Shown here piece by piece: positions 1-7,400 of a DNA stretch of 13,867 nucleotides. A program made the position numbers and the translations under genes. Position 1 is the first letter of the stretch. Each line of letters begins with the position of its first letter. Location: the NCBI GenBank assembly GCA_029339195.1, contig JAPTJF010000786.1, forward strand, positions 1 to 13,867, written 5' to 3'. This DNA comes from Micractinium sp. NFX-FRZ. Its lineage: Eukaryota > Chlorophyta > Trebouxiophyceae > Chlorellales > Chlorellaceae. The notes below the pieces were generated by a model. It was given only the letters and a program-made list of their open reading frames with translations. It ran no database searches and was not told where the DNA came from.

Positions 1-266
1 GCTATGAGCGCCGTGAGGGTGGCGGCCGCGAGGGCGGCCGGTCATATGGTGGCGACCGTGACGGCGGCCGGTCTTTCGGCGGCGACCGCGACGGCGGCCG
101 TCGCGACTTTGGGGGCGAGCGTCGCGAGCGCACTGCTGGCGGCTTTGAGCGCGGCGGCTACAGCGGCGGCCGCGGCGGCGGCCGTGGCGGCAGCGGCGGT
201 GGCCGCGGCTGGGACCTGGGCGGCGGCGCAAGCAAGCCTCGTAACGAGGAGTTTGCCGGCTGGTAA
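1..266 (+). CDS. C-terminal tail of an RGG/glycine-rich, probably RNA-binding protein (5' end outside window)
   Basis: The frame with codons starting at base 3 stays open from the window edge to a TAA at 264-266 and encodes about 87 residues. It has no Met, so a Met-based ORF search misses it. The composition is nearly all Gly, Arg, Asp, Tyr, Phe and Ser, with repeated GGDRDGGR, RGGY and GRGGGRGG units, ending WDLGGGASKPRNEEFAGW. Such RGG/RG tails are typical of RNA-binding proteins (DEAD-box helicases, hnRNP-, fibrillarin- or eIF4-type proteins) and are usual targets of arginine methylation. The catalytic or RNA-binding domain would lie upstream, so the exact family cannot be named. The overlapping alanine-rich ORF at 4-291 is a frame shadow of this repeat. 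The TAA overlaps a good splice donor (G|GTAAGC), so this could instead be an internal exon ending at 262. Confidence 0.72.
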   Translation, partial: YERREGGGREGGRSYGGDRDGGRSFGGDRDGGRRDFGGERRERTAGGFERGGYSGGRGGGRGGSGGGRGWDLGGGASKPRNEEFAGW

Positions 267-1411
267 GCGCCCGTGTACTGCTCCGGCCTGATTGCCGGAG
301 CCGTGCCGCGGCGCGGCGGGCCCCACAGCGGGGCTGGCGCACAGTGACGGGCACGTCGGGGTGAGCCAAGCGATTCCTTGGTCCCCCGTACCCCAGACTG
401 CCCGGACTGCCCCTGCCCCACCCGCCCGCCCACCAGCTCAGTGGCCAGTGCAGCCCGTCCACACACCACCACCGTATGAGGGGACGCCCCCCGCAAACCC
501 CTCGCATACGCACCCCACCCCCACCCCTGCTTATGAGTGGACGTCCATGCCTTGCTCCCAACGAATGACGCTGCCCAGCCCCTGCCATTTTTCTTGTACC
601 CGTCTTCCGTCTTCCCTCCCTGCTCTCCTGGGCGCGTGCGCCGCCGCACCCAGCTCAGTTTTTAGCCACCGGGCGCGCCTTGCCCCGGGCGTGCCGTGCC
701 GCTTGCGCTGCTTGCGCTGTATAATACTAACCATCGTCGCTTCCATGTCCTCAGCCCCCGCCCCCCCCCGCACCTCCCCCAACCCCGCTCTCTGCCTATC
801 CCTTAGCTCCTTCTCCGCTCCCTCCCCGCCCCCGCGCCCCCCGCGCTCATTGTGGCCAAAATCAACTGAACCCCATTTGATTCCTGCCTGCACTGAAGCC
901 CCCTCCGGCCGCCGCGTGGGAGGTGCCCCGAAAACACTCACTCGCCACATCCCAAACAAAAACATGAAGCCCCAAAAGTTAGTAACAAAACAGAATTTCA
1001 GAGCGCAAGGCATTCCCCAGGCCCCAGGCAATGTGGGGTTGAGGGCACGCATGCTTAGCAGGCAGCAGGGCTGCCGAGGACTCGGTCAAGTTGTGCGGCT
1101 GGATGACGGCTGGGGCACGGCTGTTGGATTGCAGTGGGTTCAGCCACTGATTGGCAGAGGATGGTGTGGAAGCGGGAAGTGGGCAAGCAGGAGTTGCAGA
1201 GGAGATGGCCCGGTCATGTGGCGGCTGGGTAGCGGCGGCTGATGTCATCTCAGCTGGCACCACATGTCGCACCGCCATCGGTCATTCCGCAAATTGCGTT
1301 CTTGCGATCGTGTTCCTGTCGACACCATCAACTAGCAGGAGCATACAGGGAGCGGTCAGCGAGCAAGTGGGTGGCGCCGACTTCTAGTGGCCCAGCGCGG
1401 GCGCCTGCAAA
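267..1411. other. Intergenic region: 3' flank of the RGG gene and promoter/5' UTR of GSH1
   Basis: No convincing gene is seen in these 1145 bp. The left half is C-rich and pyrimidine-rich. It contains a perfect TACTAAC box at 725-731 followed by a CAG at 752-754, the layout of a branch point and 3' splice site. A more AT-rich stretch runs from about 940 to 1005. I saw no TGTAA polyadenylation signal for the RGG gene here. The last part should hold the GSH1 promoter and 5' UTR; an in-frame TAG at 1385-1387 closes the GSH1 frame just upstream of its ATG. No TATA box could be assigned with confidence. Confidence 0.6.
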
Positions 1412-4400
1412 ATGCAGTGCTCTGCCAGGATCTGGACCGCGCCAGCAGCAGCGGCGCGCGGACGCAGCACGACACGGCGGCAGAGGCTAGCGGTGCGCGC
1501 GGTGGCGGCGGAGCCCGCGACTAGCCCGTTAACGAAGGACGACTTGGTGGCCTACATTGCGTCAGGATGCAAGCCACGGGATCAGTGGAGGTGCGCGGGC
1601 AGGGCGCTGCCTGGCAGCGGCAGGAGTGGCTTGTTGGCGGCAGCGGGCGGGCAGCCGAGCGGGCGGCAGGTTGTAAGCGAGGCGTGAGCATCCACATCAG
1701 TGGGCAGACGGGGCTGCCACAGTAGCCACGGGACGCTCTGCTCCTTGATGTTCACATGAATTACCGCACTGCAAGCACCCACCGCCTCCCTGCCAGCCTT
1801 TTGTATCCGCCTGGCCCTGCCTGCCGCACTTGGCGGCCAGTCAGCAAGGCAGTGCCATGCATGCTGGCTGGCTGCTGCGTGCTGGGTGCTGCATAGTGCA
1901 CCCAACTGGGGTGGATCTGATTGCAGCATTTGAGTTGGCCACTTAACCCTGTACTGACCCCAAGCCGTGCCGGGATGAGGGTGTGGGAAGCTTTGGTCGT
2001 ATCAGAGTTGAGTACACACTCATCCATTTTGCGCTTCTTGAGGCATGCACCTGTGCTTGTATGTCCCGATGCACTCCACCACCAACACGATTGCTGCTGC
2101 AGGACTGGCATTGAACATCACCAAACATGGGAAGCTTGCAATGGCGCTAGCACACCGCAGCCTAGCCGCTCCCATTCATCCCTTGCCCTGCCACCTGTTG
2201 CCACGTGTGCAGGATTGGGACGGAGCACGAGAAGCTGGGGTACAATGTGGCGGACACGCAGCGGCTGACGTACGACCAGATTGCGGGGCTGCTCAGCGGC
2301 ATCCAGGAGCGGTTTGGGTGGGACCCAATCATCGAGGGCGGCAAGATCATTGGTCTCACGCAGGTGCGTGGGTGGGGTGAGCGTGCATGATGCGTGGGGG
2401 TGGGCATGGGCAGGCGCGGTTGCTGCGTCTCAATGTCTCTCCGCTGCAGACTGAGCAGCACCTGCCCCTCAGGCTGCCAGTATGAGCTGAGCTGGAAGCC
2501 CCAACCTGACCCTCTGCCTATTTCCTGCTTTCTAGAGGTGGGCACAGCGCGTCTCTTGAGCCGGCCGGCCGGTCCGACCTGAGCTGCAGCTCTGAGCTCT
2601 TTGCCCTGCCCCTACCGCACACACACACACACACCGCCCTCCCTTGCTCTTGCTGTTCACAGGCGGGGCAGAGCGTGACTCTGGAGCCGGGCGGCCAGTT
2701 TGAGCTGAGCGGCGCCACCCTGGAGACGCTGCACCAGACGTGCGCAGAGGTCAACAGCCACCTGTACCAGGTGAGGAGGGAGCGAGGGGGGCAGTCTGGT
2801 GGGCACTGTGCTGCTGAGATGGCAGGGGCGCCAGACTGGCAGCGGCGCCAGCTGCTGATCTGGCAGGGGCGCCAGGGAAGAGGCCGGCCACCTGCACCAG
2901 GTGAGGACGGCTGAGCTGAGCTGCTGAGCTGGCAGGGGCGCCAGGGAAGACTCCAACAGCCACCTGAGAGTACCAGGGAGAGCTGAGCTGGCAAGGGGCG
3001 TTCCAGGCTGGCGGCCCCAGGGCGAGATTGCCATGCAGGCGGCTGGTCCGGGCTGGTCAGAGCCCCAGACCCAAAGGGCTGTGTGGCTCTCCTGTTTGCC
3101 TTTGGCCCCGTCTGCGTCCACCACTCCTCATGCCGAGTCCATCACGTTGCCCTTTAATCCCTTTCCCCCCGCCCAGGTGCGGTCAATTAGCGAGGAGATG
3201 GGGATCGCCTTCCTGGGCGTTGGGTTCGACCCCAAGTGGCAGAACGACGACGTGCCGCGCATGCCCAAGGCCAGGTGAGGCAGGGGAGCAAAGGGGTGGG
3301 GGCAATGCAGGCAGTGTATTAAATCGGTGGACAGCTGGTGCAGGCGTGGGGGCGAGTGACGCAGTGCCACAAACATGAGGGCAAGTGGTGCAGGCAGCAG
3401 CGGGGGGCGCCGCAGCAGCCCTGCACGAGCGGCTGGCCCGGCGACGGGCAGCCAGGGCGCCCGGGCAGGGGGGAGGCCGGCCTTGGGGCGGCCACTTGAC
3501 TCCATACAACGCGGCAGCTGACCTGTTCACCATCCTCCTACACGGTCCCAAGAGTTTTGCCCCCTCTATGGGAATCTAACCTATGCTAATGTGCTGTGCA
3601 CCTTTCATCACGTCCCCCCATTCTCTGGCCTCACCCCTCCCTTGCCCCTGCCTGACCTGGCAGGTACGGCATCATGCGGGACTACATGCCCACCCGGGGC
3701 ACGCTGGGGCGCGACATGATGTTCCGCTCCTGTACCGTGCAAGTCAACCTGGACTTTGAGAGCGAGCGCGACATGGTGGAGAAGATGCGCATCGGCATGG
3801 CGCTGCAGGTGGGTGTGTGGGGGTTGGAAGGGGGGTGCAGTGGGAGACAGGATGTGGATGGGAGTGACAGTTAACTTGGCTGGGCATTGAGAGTTGAGAG
3901 CGGGTGGGTTATGGTGGAGAAGATGCGCATCGGCATGGCGCTGCAGGTGGGCGGGTTGGAAGGGGGGTGCAGTAGGGGGGCGCATGGTCGGGGTTGAGAG
4001 GCAACCGGGGGAAGATGAATTGAGATTTGAGAGCGGGAGGGTTATGCTCAGGAAGATGCGCGCCGGCATGGCGCTGCAGGTGGGTGGTGTTTCAGCGGGG
4101 TGCAGTAGGGAGACATGGTGTGAGTGCCTGCGAGTGCATGTGTAGATAGATGATATGGAAGGTTGGGACAGATGAGGATTGGCATGGCGCTGCAGGTGTG
4201 GTGACACACGCAAAAGGGTCTGATCTCAGTAGTCCTTGCCAAATCACGACATTGGTGGCGGCGGCGGCAGAAGCCCCCCTGCTGCTCCTCCCTGACTGCA
4301 ATTTCCACATCCCTTCACTATATCAAGCTTATTTAGCCGCACAGACTTTTGTGCTCGTCCCCTCCCTTGCCCACGCCACCCACTGTGCCCCTTCCCCTCC

Positions 4401-7400
4401 CTCCTTCAATCCCGCCCTCCCCTCTCCCCTCCCCCCTGCAGCCTGTGGCCACCGCACTGTTTGCCAACTCCCCCTTCAAGGAGGGCAAGCCCACGGGGTA
4501 CCTCAGCTGGCGCAGCCACGTGTGGACGGACACAGACCCCGACCGGTGAGGAGGGACGGTGTCACCTGCACGGGGGGATGAAGTAGGGGGGAAAGGGGGT
4601 GGGGGGACTCGAGGCGGGCGGCTGGGTAGCAGTTGCCTCGGAGGGGGCATGATGGCCAGGCTGGCAGGCAGCCCAGCCGGCCGCAGTATTGGGGAAGCGT
4701 GCAGTACCCACAACGTTCAATCCATTGGGTGCCCAAGCCTGCCAGGATGTCCACACTTGACCATGCCACTCCCGACCCAACCTCCCGTCCCATGCAGCTG
4801 CGGCACGCTACCGTTTGTGTTCGAGCCGGGCTTTGGCTTTGAGCGGTGAGTGGGGACGCGTCCATGAGCTCTCACATGAGCTGTAAAGTGCTTCTGCCCA
4901 GAGGTGTTGCATTGCCTCGCCTCAGCAAACCCCTGCCCAACTTTGGCACACACCTCCCTCGTTCTCAGCTTCGTGGTCAGGTGGCGAACATGCCTCGAGT
5001 ACTTTGCACGCGCCCTGTCCTGCCAGTCGACCCCCAGATGCACACTTGTGGCAGTATGTTGAGTGGACTTGGTGCTCACGTCCCCATGTACACTTGTGTT
5101 CCACCTCCCCCCTTGCTCTCGTTCCTTTCCCTCCCTTGTGTCGAGCCCTTCCTTTTTGCCATCCGCGCTGCCACCCTCCCCTCCCTGCCGCACGCAGGTG
5201 CGTCCACTATGTTTTGGACGCCCCATGCAATATGTGTACCACCCTACCTCCTGCTTACGCCACCTGTCCTCCTTCCTTACTGCCACCTGTCCTCCTCCTT
5301 ATTGCCGTCTTCTCTTCCCTGCCGCAGGTACGTGGACTACGTGCTGGACGTCCCCATGTACTTTGTGTACCGCAGCGGAACCTACCACAACGTGGCGGGG
5401 CAGTCCTTCCGGGACTTTATGCAGGGCAAGCTGCCAGGCCTGCCCGGTGAGCTGCCGCCGGGGGGTGCGGTCTGGCATTGTATGAGCTGCTGCTGGTGTC
5501 CGGGTTGCGTTGCGGTTTGAGCAGGGCAAGCTGCCAGGACTGCCTGGTGAGCTGCCGCACGTGTGCAGTGCCAGCCATTCTTTTTGAGCTGCTGCTGGGG
5601 TCGGGGTTGCGTTCCGGTTTGAGCAGGGCAGCCTGCCGGGCCTGCCCGGTGAGCGGCCGCCGGGTCTGCAGTGCTAGCCATTCTTTTGAGCTGCTGCTGG
5701 GGTCCGGGTTGCGTTCTGGTTCGAGCAGGGCAAGCTGCCCGCCGGTGTGCAGTGCAGTGCGGTGCCAGCTGCTGTTGCGGTGTGGTTTGGGTGTGTGCAC
5801 TGCAGGCTGTTTTGGGCTGGATTTTGGGTGCTATTCGCTTGTGAGCAGGGCAAGCTGCCCGCCCTGGTGGTAGTGTGGCTGGCTGGGACACTGGGGCGGC
5901 TACCTCCTCCAGGCGAGCTGCTGCCTCTCTGAAGGACTGGGAGTCACACCTGACCACTCTGTACTCTCAAATGCGGGTCAAGCCCTTCCAGGACCTGCTC
6001 TCCCCCCCATCCCTTGGTCCCAGTTTTGATTCCGCTGCCTCCCACTCTGCCCCCGCCCCCTGCAGGCGTGCTGCCCTCCCTGCAGGACTGGGAGTCCCAC
6101 CTGACCACCGTGTTCCCCGAGGTGCGGCTGAAGCGCTTCCTGGAGATGCGCGGCGCCGACGCGGGGCCCTGGCGCATCATCTGCGGCCTGCCCGCCCTCT
6201 GGGTGGGCCTGCTGTACGACGAGCAGGCGCAGGTGCGCTCCTTCCGCTTGTCGTTTTCTTTCGAGATCGGTTCCCTGGCCTGTGCATGCCTCCTGCCCGC
6301 CATCTGCCCCAGCCCCCCACCCTCTTGATGACTACCCGCCCGTTGCGTGCTCCCTTTGGCGATGGTTCCCTTGCCTGTGCGTGCCTCCTGCCCGCCCTCT
6401 GCCCCGCCCCCCTGCCCGCATCAAGCATTGCCCTCCCGCCCTCCTTGCCCGCCGCCCTTTCCTCCCCAGGCGCAGGCCCGGCTGCGGAGCATCCGAGTTC
6501 ACGAGGGTCCAGAGGTTGCCTTGCTGCCCTCGCTCCCCATCCAACTACCACCTCATGCTGATACTGCTCCACCTTGTGTGTGCCTCCCTCCCTCCCCCTC
6601 TCCCCCTCTCTCTCTTTCAGGCGGAGGCGCTGTCGCTGGTGAGCGACTGGAGCCAGGATGAGCGGGAGTTTTTGAGAGACGAGGTGCCTCGCGGCGGGCT
6701 GGCCACGCCCTTCCGGGGGGGCACGGTGCAGGACCTGGCAAAGCAGGTGGGGCGGGATGAAGTATGGGGTGAAGGTGGGGTGAAAGATGGGGTGAAGCCA
6801 GTGTTTGGCATGCTGGCGAGGTGTGGCAGGGGCCGTGCGCTGTCCGGGGTCCCAGTGCAGGACGTGCCAAGGGTGGGCTGGGTGGAGTGATGTGTGAGGG
6901 AAGGCAGGCCAGGCAACGGAGTGCGTGAGCAGGTGGGAGCTGAAGGTGCATCGTTCTTGTGTGAGAGGAACAGCACCCTCCTGGGTCCTTGGGAGCAGGA
7001 CAGCCCGCACTGCGCACAGCGCCTCTGCTAGAGCACGGCTCCCTCCCCAGTCTGCCCCTGCCCTCCCCCCACCAACAAGCATCGCTCTCCTGCCGACCCC
7101 GCCTCCGCCCCATCTCTTCGTAATGCCCGCCGCAGGTGGTGGCCATTGGCAAGGGCGGGCTGGAGCGGCGAGGGCGGCAGGAGACCAAGTACCTGAAGGA
7201 GCTGGAGGGCATTGCGGAGAGCGGGGTCACGCAGGTGCGCCTTGGTTTCTATTCATTTATTCGTATAAGGCACAGTTGACTTGGGGGTTAGGGCGCAAAG
7301 ACCGTATAAAATGTTTTATACGAAGGCCAGGCTTGAAGGTGCAGGGCATTGCGGAGAGCGGGGTCACGCAGGTGCCTGCTTGTTTCTGTTTGTTCGGTTT

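Noticed and set aside
4..291. Alanine-rich 95-codon ORF with a Met at base 4
   Set aside because: It is the frame shadow of the glycine/arginine repeat; the RGG frame is the biologically familiar reading.
531..1052. Minus-strand ORF of 173 codons with a hydrophobic stretch (FVTNFWGFMFLFG)
   Set aside because: The hydrophobic part comes from a locally AT-rich tract and the rest is low complexity; no family resemblance and no splice support.
292..1242. Open frame of 316 codons downstream of the RGG gene
   Set aside because: It is Pro/Ser-rich low-complexity translation of a C-rich region, with no recognisable domain; long open frames are common by chance in GC-rich DNA.
3356..3405. Possible echo of the exon 4 end in intron 4
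   Set aside because: The alignment needs several gaps and mismatches and cannot be told from chance by eye. I see nothing else of note in intron 4 or in intron 6 (4546-4797).
6177..7082. Minus-strand ORF of 301 codons over GSH1 exons 9-10
   Set aside because: Antisense to verified exons, low-complexity and without any motif.
7260..7324. Recombinase site resembling loxP arms (TTCGTATA/TATACGAA)
   Set aside because: Only about 8 bp match, the spacing is 47 bp rather than 8, and no recombinase is present.
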